Assembly: GCA_026710945.1 (NCBI GenBank)
Contig: JAPOQA010000070.1
Location: 1-64,000 of the forward strand
Source: Chloroflexota bacterium
GTDB taxonomy: Bacteria; Chloroflexota; UBA11872; VXOZ01
Direction of reading: 5' to 3'
Length of the DNA: 64,000 nucleotides
Below the pieces are notes generated by a model. It worked only from the letters and a program-made list of their open reading frames with translations. It did not search any database and was not told the DNA's origin. Positions 15,128-23,323 of the stretch are shown in pieces. The first letter of the stretch is position 1. Every line of letters starts with the position of its first letter. The position numbers and the translations under genes are program-made.

Positions 15128-17524
15128 TTATGGACGCTCTCTCGTCGTTTGAAGCTGCCGCAGGTGCATGCGCACCATCCTTAACTCCTCATACGAATAG
15201 TCGTCACCGAGTTGCTCTTTGACCGGCGCTAGGCGATAATCGCTGTCAGCCTGGCGGAAGGCGTCCGCAATGTGCTTGCAACGGTCGGGCGGGGGGAGCA
15301 TGTGTATGACGTCGAGGGTTTCATTCGTCTCGGCGATGCGCTCTAGATGCGTAATCACCGTGCCGGGCGACAATTCGCGCCGTGCGGCGATTTCCTGGAC
15401 GTTGAGTCCTGCACGTGCCAGCTCCAGAGTGTGCTTCTCGGTTTCATTTAGGTGCAAGCGGCGTTCAGATGCAGTGCCGGACTGTCGCAGCCGCGATACT
15501 ACGGCGGAGGGTCGGCGGCCCAATTCTGACGCAATTTCATCAATTGAGCGTCCCGCTTTGTAGAGAGCGGTGAGCTGTTCGTCTTCTTCGTATGTCCACT
15601 TCTCGTAAGCACGGGGATGAGAATCTCGGACTTCCTCTGAGTCTGAATTGGCTCTCGCGTGCGTGGTTCCCTCTGAGGCAGGAGGCGGATTGGCGCCGCC
15701 ACACTCCTCTACGTGTTGACGGATTTCGCCGATGAACCGATCACCGAACTGGCGCAGTTTGTCTTCACCTACACCCTTGACCTGGAGCAGCGCCGCACGG
15801 TCGGTTGGGAGATATGCAGCCATCTGCCGCAGCGAGACATCGGGAAAGACTACGTAGGCTGGCACGGCTAACTCAGCGGCCAATTCCGCGCGCAGGGCGC
15901 GTAGCTTTTCGAATAAGGTTTTGTCGGGTTGCTGCTCCACTGATGGGTTCGGCGGAGGATGTCCAATGAGCGTCACAGACTCTCGGTTCTTGAGTAGGGC
16001 CTTCCCTTCTGAGGTTACGTAAAGCGTTGGGTAACTGCTGGTCGAGCTGCGCGCGATGAGGTCTTTGTCGATGAGCTGGTCGACGATGTCCTGCAGCTCT
16101 TCCTTGGTCATGTCTCGTGCGATGCCGTGGACCGGCAGCGTGTCGTGGTGAAATTGCAGAACCCGACGCGAGCGGCTGCCGCGCAGGACGTCAACGACGT
16201 GGTTCATCCCAAACCTCTCGCCCGTCCGTATGACTGCCGACAGCACCTTTTGCGCGATTTCAGTGCCGTCAAATGTGTGTGTGGCCTCCACTTGCCGCGT
16301 CTTGGCAAGGCAGACGTCGCAGCCACCGCAATTCTCTTCCCGCCACTCTTCCCCAAAGTAGTCCAGCAGGAATGCCCTCCGGCAGGTCTTCGCTTCGCTG
16401 TAGGCTACCATCCTGGCAAGTTTTTCCGCGGCATGCGCCCGCTCTGCGTCATCCTCGATCTGGTTAATGAAGTAATCTTGGTTGATCTTGTCGCCGTACG
16501 AGTAGAAAAGCACGCATGCGCTTGGCTGTCCGTCGCGCCCGGCGCGTCCGGTTTCTTGGTAGTAGCCCTCGATGGTCTTTGGCAGGTCATAGTGTGCAAC
16601 CAAACGCACGTTCGGCTTGTCCACCCCCATGCCGAACGCGATTGTCGCCACAATGATCGGGACGTCATCTCCCAGGAATCGCTCTTGAGTCTCCCGGCGC
16701 ACCGTGTCGTCCAAGCCGGCGTGATAGGGCAGTGCATTGAAGCCGTGACTGCATAGCTCGGCGGCAAGGCTCTCTGTATTCTGCCGGGAGAAGCGATAGA
16801 CGATGGCGGCGCCGCTGCGATGCTCGTCCAGCAATTTTACAAGCGCTGCAAAGCTCCGCCGCTTGGGTCTAACGTCATACGTCAGGTTTGGCCGGTTGAA
16901 GCTGGCGACGAATCGGGCGGCGTCGGGCATACGTAGTTGGTCGAGGATGTCCTGCCGCACGCGTTCCGTCGCAGTGGCTGTGAGCGCGATTACCGGCACC
17001 GCAGGGAAGTTATCCCGCAGCACTTGCAGCGTGCGGTAATCGGGCCGGAAATCGTGACCCCACTCGGAGATGCAGTGCGCCTCATCTATGGCGATCAGTG
17101 CGAGTTTCACAGCGTGAAGAAAGTCCCGAAACTGCTGCATGGCCAAGCGCTCGGGAGCAACGTACAGGATGTCGAGGCGGCCTTTGTAGGCGGCCACTTG
17201 CACGCGCCGCGCTTGCGCGGCGCTCATGGTGCTGTTGATAAAGTCGGCGGCAATGCCGCGGCTCTTCAGGGCATCAACTTGATCTTTCATCAACGCAATG
17301 AGCGGGGAAACGACTAACGTTAAGCCTTCGAGACAGAGCGCGGGCAATTGGTAGCATAAAGACTTACCGCTGCCTGTGGGCATCAATGCTAGAGAATCTT
17401 GACCATGCAAGACATGCTTGATGACGTTTTCCTGGAGTGGCAGAAAACTCTTGTGCCCGAACTTTGCTGCCAGCAAAGTCCCAAGATCGTTTGCGAGTTC
17501 AGGATTGATGCTTACACGTGCCAT
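15128..17524 (-). CDS. recQ: ATP-dependent DNA helicase RecQ with C-terminal extension
   Basis: A 798-residue superfamily 2 helicase, longer than E. coli RecQ (about 610). Walker A is PTGSGKS (49-55), the DEAH box is in AIDEAHCISEWGHDFRPDY, and motif VI is in YQETGRAGRDGQPS. A zinc-binding subdomain (CRRAFLLDYFGE, CGGCDVC), a winged helix and an HRDC domain (FEKLRALRAELA through QVKGVGEDKLRQFG) follow. After HRDC comes a SANT/Myb-like segment (KWTYEEDEQLTALYKAGRS) and a helix-turn-helix region (LNVQEIAARRELSPGTVITH) like the HTH module found at the end of Firmicutes-type RecQ. It unwinds DNA during recombination and repair. The extra SANT-like block is less common. Start ATG 17524; a HAD gene lies upstream. 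Confidence 0.95.
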   Translation of the reverse strand: MARVSINPELANDLGTLLAAKFGHKSFLPLQENVIKHVLHGQDSLALMPTGSGKSLCYQLPALCLEGLTLVVSPLIALMKDQVDALKSRGIAADFINSTMSAAQARRVQVAAYKGRLDILYVAPERLAMQQFRDFLHAVKLALIAIDEAHCISEWGHDFRPDYRTLQVLRDNFPAVPVIALTATATERVRQDILDQLRMPDAARFVASFNRPNLTYDVRPKRRSFAALVKLLDEHRSGAAIVYRFSRQNTESLAAELCSHGFNALPYHAGLDDTVRRETQERFLGDDVPIIVATIAFGMGVDKPNVRLVAHYDLPKTIEGYYQETGRAGRDGQPSACVLFYSYGDKINQDYFINQIEDDAERAHAAEKLARMVAYSEAKTCRRAFLLDYFGEEWREENCGGCDVCLAKTRQVEATHTFDGTEIAQKVLSAVIRTGERFGMNHVVDVLRGSRSRRVLQFHHDTLPVHGIARDMTKEELQDIVDQLIDKDLIARSSTSSYPTLYVTSEGKALLKNRESVTLIGHPPPNPSVEQQPDKTLFEKLRALRAELAAELAVPAYVVFPDVSLRQMAAYLPTDRAALLQVKGVGEDKLRQFGDRFIGEIRQHVEECGGANPPPASEGTTHARANSDSEEVRDSHPRAYEKWTYEEDEQLTALYKAGRSIDEIASELGRRPSAVVSRLRQSGTASERRLHLNETEKHTLELARAGLNVQEIAARRELSPGTVITHLERIAETNETLDVIHMLPPPDRCKHIADAFRQADSDYRLAPVKEQLGDDYSYEELRMVRMHLRQLQTTRERP

Positions 17525-17566
17525 TGATGTACCCCATTCCCTTCAGCCAGCGGTGCGAGCGTCTGC

Positions 17567-18283
17567 CTACGAGCAACGTATGGATTCATGGCTAAAGAGC
17601 TCGCGGAGGGACCGGATGGTCGAGGCGCCGCGGTCGCTGCGTTCGGCATGGCGGTCGATCAGGACTGCGCGCATACCGATCGCCAGGGCCGGCTCGATGT
17701 CGAACCGCACACTGTCGCCGACGTAGAGTGCGTGTTCGGGCGCGATATTGGCCTCTGCAAGCGCGAGCGTAAAGATGGCCGTATCCGGCTTTTCAAGGCC
17801 GACGCAGCCCGAAAGCACTTGCGTGGGGAAATACCGACTAATACCCAGGTACGGAATAAGCTCCATGCCCCAGGCTTCCCAATTGGAAATCAGTCCTAGA
17901 GTGTATCCCGCTCCCGCCAATTGCTCTAGCACCGGAATTGCGTCAGGATAGAGCGCGTAACCCTGCGGTCTGCTCAGTCTGTTATAGATGTGCAAGGCAT
18001 ATGTAGCGCGTTCAGTAGGTGAGATCTTGAGTTCTTGTAAGAGTTCAGTGTAGTAGCCAATCCAAAAGGCGTACGAGCGCTCATGCGATAGCGACCACCC
18101 TCGATTGCTGGGGTCATCGAAATCCGGTGAGACTATTGCGGCCGCGCTCGCAATCTCGCGATGCGGAATGGGATGTCCAAGATCGGCAAGGGTCTGAGAA
18201 ATGTGTTCCGTTACCGAAGGATATGCCGTCGCCAGGGTGCCGCCTAGATCGAAGAATATGCCCTTGAGCGTGTTCTGTCCCAT
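17567..18283 (-). CDS. HAD superfamily hydrolase
   Basis: About 238 residues. HAD motif I is FFDLGGTL near the N-terminus (first Asp is the nucleophile; the usual second Asp is replaced by Gly, DLGGT instead of DxDGT). Motif II is LISNWE, motif III lysine is in GLEKPDTAIF, and motif IV is YVGDSVRFDIEPA. The helical cap between motifs I and II is of the C1 type. DLGGT variants are common among HAD phosphatases of the REG-2 type, so activity is likely but the substrate is unknown. I chose ATG 18283 because the upstream alternative is a TTG with no ribosome site. The gene is divergent from pyrE. Confidence 0.82.
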   Translation of the reverse strand: MGQNTLKGIFFDLGGTLATAYPSVTEHISQTLADLGHPIPHREIASAAAIVSPDFDDPSNRGWSLSHERSYAFWIGYYTELLQELKISPTERATYALHIYNRLSRPQGYALYPDAIPVLEQLAGAGYTLGLISNWEAWGMELIPYLGISRYFPTQVLSGCVGLEKPDTAIFTLALAEANIAPEHALYVGDSVRFDIEPALAIGMRAVLIDRHAERSDRGASTIRSLRELFSHESIRCS

Positions 18284-18508
18284 GGTTTCTTGCGGAGCGA
18301 GAGCCAAGTATAGGCTATGTGGTTCAGCTTCGTGGATAGCTTGTATTGTCCGTGGGTGAGTCGGGATGTGTCAACCGTGCCTCCGGGCATTCAAGTTATC
18401 CAACTGTAGTCTGCTACAGGTTGCTGGGTGGATCGACGTAGGTTAGTAGCTGATTTTCTGCATGCAGTCTCGTTGCAGAACGTAACTGCGACCGTAGTGC
18501 CATAGCTC

Positions 18509-18537
18509 TGGTCAGGGCAACTTCGGCTGGCTAAAAT
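18509..18537 (+). promoter_or_regulatory. candidate sigma-70-type promoter of pyrE
   Basis: TGGTCA (18509-18514) and TAAAAT (18532-18537) are separated by 17 bases and lie 40 bases before the pyrE start. The -35 matches the consensus in four of six positions and the -10 in five of six. Confidence 0.45.
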
Positions 18538-18576
18538 TTGGAGTGTTGCAGGATCTTGCTAAGGAAGGGAATCTCC

Positions 18577-19140
18577 GTGGATGTTGAACGAGAGCGGTTG
18601 CGTGAGTTATTGCAGAAGGAAGCGATCAAAGAAGGTGACTTCATCTTGAGCTCCGGTCAGCGGGCGAGCTACTACATTGATTGCCGCCTCGTTACGTTGT
18701 CGGCTGAAGGAGCTTTCCTGACAGGTCGCGTGATGCTCAGGGCGCTGGGCGAACCCCTGCCGGATGCTGTGGCCGGTATGTCGGTGGCTGCGGACCCCGT
18801 GGTGACGGCCGTTGCAGTTGCCAGCTTTACCGCAGGCGCGTCTGTCCCGGCGCTGATTGTGCGCAGCCGCGCCAAGGAGCACGGCACCGGAAAACAAGTG
18901 GAAGGGCCTCTGCAGCCCGGAATGCGCGTGGCGATTCTAGAGGATACGGTGACAACGGGCGGTTCGGTGTTGCGTGCTGCGGAGGCGGTTAAGGACGCGG
19001 GTGCTTGCGTAACTGGCATCTGGACTCTGGTGGATCGACTGCAGGGCGGCGCGGTGGAAATAGCGGCGGCTGGCTACAGATATGGGCACATATTCACGAT
19101 CGAGGACCTGGGAGTTGAGCCAACGATGAACGAGAGTTGA
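18577..19140 (+). CDS. pyrE: orotate phosphoribosyltransferase
   Basis: 187 residues, near the usual ~200 for PyrE. It adds orotate to PRPP to form orotidine 5'-phosphate in pyrimidine synthesis. Visible motifs are FILSSGQRASYYIDCR (orotate/phosphate side), VAGMSVAADPVVTAVA, the RSRAKEHGTGKQVEG flexible loop with catalytic Lys/His, and the PRPP motif VAILEDTVTTGGS. The chosen start is GTG 18577, eight bases after AAGGAAGG (18561-18568). An upstream in-frame TTG at 18538 overlaps the promoter candidate and is less likely. No other pyr genes are adjacent. Confidence 0.93.
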   Translation: MDVERERLRELLQKEAIKEGDFILSSGQRASYYIDCRLVTLSAEGAFLTGRVMLRALGEPLPDAVAGMSVAADPVVTAVAVASFTAGASVPALIVRSRAKEHGTGKQVEGPLQPGMRVAILEDTVTTGGSVLRAAEAVKDAGACVTGIWTLVDRLQGGAVEIAAAGYRYGHIFTIEDLGVEPTMNES

Positions 19141-19222
19141 CGTTGGATTGCGTTTATACGATTCAAGACCAGCAGTATCTGTAGACGTTTGTGCGCTTTC
19201 CCGCTGACCGAAGAACGCCGTT

Positions 19223-19257
19223 TCCGTTCGTGCTGAGCCTGTCGAAGCACGAACGGA
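19223..19257. repeat. dispersed repeat, family A, 11-bp perfect hairpin
   Basis: TCCGTTCGTGC (19223-19233) and GCACGAACGGA (19247-19257) are perfect inverted repeats around TGAGCCTGTCGAA. It lies between pyrE and mnmE and could also weaken transcription from pyrE. Confidence 0.7.
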
Positions 19258-19351
19258 GATGTTTGCTGTACAGCAACCGGGAAAAGGAACTTGGCTAAAT
19301 CGGAACTAATGGTCAAAACCCCGCTTGGGACTACATAATCCAAGCTCGAGG

Positions 19352-20755
19352 ATGGCGCGAGTGAACCTTGAGGATACCATTGCCGCTGTGGCTACGCCGC
19401 CGGGAGAGGGCGCCATCGGGATTGTCCGCTTGAGCGGCCGTGAAGCCTTGGCGATCGGCAGGCATTGCTTTCGGCGGCAGAATCCCGGCAAGTGGCAGAG
19501 CCACCGGTCGTATGTCGGGCTCGTGTTCGATTCGGTACGTGACGAGCGCGTGGACCAGGCCCTCTGCACCTACATGCGTGGGCCGCACTCGTACACGGGT
19601 GAGGATGTATTCGAATTTTCTTGCCACGGCAGCCCGGCGGTACTGCGGCGGACGCTTGGAATGCTCTTGGATCACGGCGCGCGTCTGGCTCAACCGGGCG
19701 AATTTACGCTGCGGGCCTTTCTCAACGGCAAACTCGATCTGGCGCAAGCCGAAGCGGTAATGGACGTCGTGCAAGCACGCACGGGCAAGGGGCTCTCATT
19801 TGCGCTCGACCAACTGGAAGGCCGTTTGTCGCGTCAGGTGCAGGAGTTGCGCCAGCAGGTACTCGGCTTGCTCGCACGCCTGGAAGCGAACATCGACTTC
19901 AGTGAAGACGACGTGCCGGCGGTCCCTTCCCACGAGGTGGCAGCGTCCGTAGCACTCATGCTTTCCGGCGTGAATCAACTGCTAGCCACTGCTCCCAGCG
20001 GCGCCGTGGTGCGTGATGGCGTGCCCGCCGTGCTGGTAGGTCGCCCCAATGTCGGTAAGTCGAGCTTGTTGAATGCGTTCTTGTCGGCAGACCGAGCTAT
20101 TGTGACGGATATTCCCGGCACAACACGCGACGTGCTCGAGGAAACCGTTGACGTTGGCGGCATACCGCTGCTGTTGGCCGACACCGCGGGTATTGCGGAG
20201 ACGCAGGATGTGGTCGAGCAAATTGGTGTGGCACGGAGCCGCGCGTCGTTGGCGGCGGCCCGCCTGATCATCGTGGTCTTGGATAGCAGCATGCCGCTCC
20301 AACCTACCGACCGTAGGGTAATCGCGGATGTCAAGGATGCTCAGGAAGGAGACCCCGAGCGGCAGGCGATAATTGCATTGAACAAGGCCGACAAGCCGCA
20401 GGTACTGTTTCCAAGGGACGTAATGGACCTGCTGCCAGGCTGCTCGATTGTGCTGACTTCCGCAGTCTCCAGCGACGGCCTCGACGCACTGCGAGCTGAA
20501 ATCGGCCGGAATTTGCTGCAAGAAGGGCTGCAGACGGAAAGCGCCATTATCACCTCGGCCCGCCACCAGGCGGTATTGCTGGAAGCGCAAACTACGCTTG
20601 AGGAGGCGCGTTGCGCGGCAGCAGACGGCCTCCCGGAAGACTTTGTCTGCATCGGATTGCGCGCGGCACTCAATGCGCTGGGCGAGCTAACGGGCGAAAG
20701 CGCGTCAGAGGACCTGCTCGACCGCATTTTCGGCGAATTCTGTATTGGTAAGTAG
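19352..20755 (+). CDS. mnmE: tRNA uridine-5-carboxymethylaminomethyl modification GTPase
   Basis: 467 residues, typical for MnmE/TrmE, which with MnmG modifies wobble uridine 34 of several tRNAs. The N-terminal formyl-THF-binding domain starts DTIAAVATPPGEGAIGIVRL. The G domain has GRPNVGKSSLLN (P-loop), DIPGTTRD (G2/K-loop), LADTAG (G3) and NKADKPQ (G4). The protein ends in FCIGK, the conserved cysteine-containing terminus. The start is uncertain: ATG 19352 fits homologues, with GTG 19361 as an alternative. mnmG is not in the window. It converges with the VanZ-like gene 22 bases downstream. Confidence 0.95.
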   Translation: MARVNLEDTIAAVATPPGEGAIGIVRLSGREALAIGRHCFRRQNPGKWQSHRSYVGLVFDSVRDERVDQALCTYMRGPHSYTGEDVFEFSCHGSPAVLRRTLGMLLDHGARLAQPGEFTLRAFLNGKLDLAQAEAVMDVVQARTGKGLSFALDQLEGRLSRQVQELRQQVLGLLARLEANIDFSEDDVPAVPSHEVAASVALMLSGVNQLLATAPSGAVVRDGVPAVLVGRPNVGKSSLLNAFLSADRAIVTDIPGTTRDVLEETVDVGGIPLLLADTAGIAETQDVVEQIGVARSRASLAAARLIIVVLDSSMPLQPTDRRVIADVKDAQEGDPERQAIIALNKADKPQVLFPRDVMDLLPGCSIVLTSAVSSDGLDALRAEIGRNLLQEGLQTESAIITSARHQAVLLEAQTTLEEARCAAADGLPEDFVCIGLRAALNALGELTGESASEDLLDRIFGEFCIGK

Positions 20756-20777
20756 GCAGAATGCCGGACTAGCGATT

Positions 20778-21176
20778 TTACCGGTGCTCTTCCTGCGAAT
20801 TGTTGAGGCGATTCCACAACTGTTGCGCGGCATTCCAAAGTAAGAGGGCGCACGCGCCGCCGAGCAGATCGACCGCCACGTCCTGCCACGTGGCGCTTCT
20901 CCCTGGCACAAAGGACTGGTGAAACTCATCGCTCAGGGCGTAGATGGCGACAATGACGAATGCCAAAGGCTGGATGATGGGGTGGGAGAAACGGGAATAT
21001 ATGGCCCGATACCAGAGCAGGGCCAGCACGGCGTATTCAACAAAGTGAGCGCCATACTTTAGGAGTTGGTCCAACAGACTATGCGAGAGCGACGGCAGTG
21101 TAGGTTGGGCGGAGCCGTAGTAGATGAGGGCCATCCAGAGTAGTGGAGGCGCCCAGAAGAACAGGAAATTGCGCAT
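20778..21176 (-). CDS. VanZ-like family membrane protein
   Basis: 132 residues with four predicted transmembrane segments. Family blocks visible are WMALIYYGSAQP, KYGAHFVEYAVLALLWYRA, IYALSDEFHQSFVPGRSATW and VDLLGGACALLLW. The conserved H..EY and DE.HQ...P.R.....D residues are all present. VanZ relatives are common small membrane proteins; the namesake confers weak teicoplanin resistance, but for most the function is unknown. It is convergent with mnmE and lies downstream of nrdR on the same strand, 122 bases away. Confidence 0.85.
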   Translation of the reverse strand: MRNFLFFWAPPLLWMALIYYGSAQPTLPSLSHSLLDQLLKYGAHFVEYAVLALLWYRAIYSRFSHPIIQPLAFVIVAIYALSDEFHQSFVPGRSATWQDVAVDLLGGACALLLWNAAQQLWNRLNNSQEEHR

Positions 21177-21298
21177 GCGGCCAGGAAACTCGCTAGACAG
21201 CTACGCTATGTCGTTGGGAAGGTTTGCAAAGATTAGCCTCCGCTGGACGCCGGGCAGCGCCACTAGCCTTAAACGTTTAAGTGAATGCCAGCGATTTA

Positions 21299-21937
21299 TC
21301 AGGAGACCGGAGACTCTTCCGGCAGGAGAGCAATCTGATCGGGCTGGGCGCGGCTGCGCTTCCACTCTTGGTACTCGGCAATCTCTTCAGCAATGCTGTC
21401 GATGTCTTCAAAGTGGCGGTAGACTGAGGCGAACCGCACGTAGGCAACTTCATCGAGAATGCGCAGGCGCTGCATCACTTTGTCGCCAATGACCGTGGAC
21501 TCTACTTCGGGTTCACCTAGCTCAAGCAAGTCGCGTTCGATGCGGTCCACAATCTGCCCAATGTGCTCCGAACTCACCGGGCGCTTCCAGCACGCCGTGC
21601 TTAATTTGTCGCGCAGCTTCCCACGGTTAAACTCTTCCCGCCGCCCGTCACGTTTCACCACCGTCAACGGCACGGGATCCACCCGCTCGGTGGTCGTGAA
21701 CTCTCTCCCGCAGCGCAGGCACTCGCGGAAGCGCCGCGCACCGGCCCTGAGCAGTTGGTATGTGGCGACGCGGGATTCGATAGATTCACAGTGTGGGCAA
21801 GCCAGCACTTCCAAGCGCTCATACGTGGTGTACCTGTGACCGCAATTCCCACACTCACGACGGCGGCGAATGCTCATTTCTTCCGGTCGACTGTCAACCA
21901 CTCGGGTATCATGCTTGGCGCACTGTGGGCATCGCAT
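21299..21937 (-). CDS. nrdR: NrdR-type transcriptional repressor with two zinc ribbons
   Basis: 212 residues against about 150-160 in ordinary NrdR, the ATP/dATP-sensing repressor of ribonucleotide reductase genes. The first zinc ribbon has C3, C6, C29 and C32 (MRCPQC ... ECGNCGHRYTTYERLE). A second, with the same spacing, has C47, C50, C73 and C76 (LACPHC ... ECLRCGREFTTTERVD). The ATP-cone follows from about residue 90 (LTVVKRDGRREEFNRGKL) to about 180 (YVRFASVYRHFED). A polar tail of about 30 residues ends the protein. ATG 21937 is chosen because GCGGAGG precedes it at normal distance. No ribonucleotide reductase gene is adjacent. The tandem ribbon is the unusual feature. Confidence 0.9.
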   Translation of the reverse strand: MRCPQCAKHDTRVVDSRPEEMSIRRRRECGNCGHRYTTYERLEVLACPHCESIESRVATYQLLRAGARRFRECLRCGREFTTTERVDPVPLTVVKRDGRREEFNRGKLRDKLSTACWKRPVSSEHIGQIVDRIERDLLELGEPEVESTVIGDKVMQRLRILDEVAYVRFASVYRHFEDIDSIAEEIAEYQEWKRSRAQPDQIALLPEESPVS

Positions 21938-22044
21938 GGGCATACCTCCGCCGTCTTTTGACGACTCGTCCGTGCAAACGGGACGTCCGAGCAAACAAAC
22001 TCAACCGTGCCGAGCACCAAAGCACTCTAGCACTAATACAGTCA

Positions 22045-22064
22045 ACACTATAGCACACTATGTA
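22045..22064 (-). promoter_or_regulatory. tandem 10-bp direct repeat upstream of nrdR
   Basis: ACACTATAGC and ACACTATGTA stand head to tail about 110 bases before the nrdR start. Each begins ACACTAT, similar to the half-site of the NrdR box (aCaCwAtAT). A 10-bp period puts both on one DNA face. NrdR boxes are usually 16-bp palindromes in pairs, so this match is only partial. Confidence 0.3.
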
Positions 22065-22097
22065 GTTTCCATAAAGTCTTAAACATGCAAGATGTTG

Positions 22098-22856
22098 TCA
22101 GGAGCGTGGTGAGAGGATGTAGTCTGGGTTCGTCGTCAATGTCTCACAAGACACGTCGACGTTTTCGCGGGCATTGATGACGTATGTACGACTCTCTCCG
22201 ATTACGGTCCGCTTCAAAAGACCGCGCTCGCGGAACACCGGCTCCATGTTGCCAAGATGCCGAGTAATCCCGCGATCGAAGCAGTCGTAGCGACGGGCAG
22301 TTACGGTGCGGCTGCGGCCGTCTGCGTCTACTACAACTGCGTCTTCAATCGTTGCGAAGCCCAAGTAAGCGGGACGCGCGATCTCCTCAGCGCAGTGAAA
22401 GACCGTATTCGAGCCGAGCGACGCACCAAAGAAAACGACCTTGCCGCCAAGCTCGTAAAGGCGGAAGTATGGTGAATCCGGGCCACAGGGAGTATCGCGA
22501 TGATCGGCAGTCAGGTAGGCCGCATCGGGTCCAATGGCGGCGGCTGAAGAGACGGGATGTCGGCTGCGCAGCGCGTTCTTCCGCTGGCGAAACGTCTCGG
22601 TGATCAGACCGGACGATGATGGCGAATTTCTCACTGAGAAGCGATGCGGCAAGGACTTCAGGACTGAGAAGGTCAACGTAGGCACAAGGACCGTGCCGCC
22701 GTCGCCAACCGTCTCCAGGAGCGCATCGATAACTGTATTGGCGCCGCCTTGCACGTAACCGAAGCTGCGCAGCGAACTGTGGACAAGAAGCAGGTCGCCG
22801 GTCATGATGCCAAGCTCTTTAAGTCCCGCGCGAATGTCACTTTTATCAACGGTCAT
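22098..22856 (-). CDS. AAC(3)-family N-acetyltransferase
   Basis: 252 residues of the antibiotic_NAT (AAC(3)/YokD) family, which transfers acetyl from acetyl-CoA to an amine. Visible family blocks are LLLVHSSLRSFGYVQGGA at the N-terminus, GGTVLVPTLTF, RHPVSSAAAIGPDA with the conserved His-Pro, and VVFFGASLGSNTVFHCAEE. The length is normal (about 260). Chromosomal members of this family often do not confer aminoglycoside resistance, so a metabolic substrate is equally possible. No resistance-gene or mobile context is visible. It is on the same strand as nrdR, with a 103-base gap from the nrdR leader. Confidence 0.82.
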   Translation of the reverse strand: MTVDKSDIRAGLKELGIMTGDLLLVHSSLRSFGYVQGGANTVIDALLETVGDGGTVLVPTLTFSVLKSLPHRFSVRNSPSSSGLITETFRQRKNALRSRHPVSSAAAIGPDAAYLTADHRDTPCGPDSPYFRLYELGGKVVFFGASLGSNTVFHCAEEIARPAYLGFATIEDAVVVDADGRSRTVTARRYDCFDRGITRHLGNMEPVFRERGLLKRTVIGESRTYVINARENVDVSCETLTTNPDYILSPRS

Positions 22857-23323
22857 AGTTTATTTTCTCTCTGGGTGGACTGCTTCCGTCCCTGAACGAT
22901 TGGCCCGGTTCCGAGCCAAACGTGGTTGCTCTGGCGGCGCATGGCAGGAATCGGCTCCCGAAGACCTGATTGCGATGCAGATCGGTTGCCGGATTCCCGA
23001 CTGTGTTCTCGCAATGCATCCCGTTCGTGCAAGCTTTGGCGTCAGGATGGCGAGAGCTGTTCCCCAATAGACAGTCTCGCAGGAGCAGAGGAACCCGCAA
23101 GCCGGCAATGTAATATTCCTTACCGTAAGCGGAAGACTCTTATACAATTCTTAAGGTTGTCTAGAACCTAGTGACAATCGCCATAATACTGCATGCTATA
23201 ATGGGTAGCAGTTGCTACTGGGATCGCTCGCACGGTGTAGGAGCGCAGGAGTCTTGCGAATAGAGCAGAGTGGTACGGTATCAGTAAACAATCGTCCTTT
23301 AGTTTGGAAGGCACGGTGAAACT
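22857..23323. other. 467-base divergent intergenic region
   Basis: It separates the acetyltransferase gene (minus) from the FtsH-like gene (plus). I see no gene. The right part carries the extended -10 promoter described separately at 23172-23202. The left part is GC-rich and featureless. Confidence 0.5.
23172..23202 (+). promoter_or_regulatory. extended -10 promoter candidate for the FtsH-like gene
   Basis: TGCTATAAT includes a perfect TATAAT (23197-23202) preceded by TG, an extended -10. A -35-like TGACAA lies at 23172-23177 with a long 19-base spacer. It is 122 bases before the start codon of the FtsH-like gene. Confidence 0.5.

Noticed and set aside
19223-19257. Intrinsic terminator of pyrE
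   Set aside because: It forms a stem but has no T-run and matches a dispersed repeat family, so its main identity is a repeat.
22098-22856. Acquired aminoglycoside resistance gene
   Set aside because: The AAC(3)-like protein is of chromosomal YokD style with no integron, IS or resistance context; drug resistance cannot be claimed.
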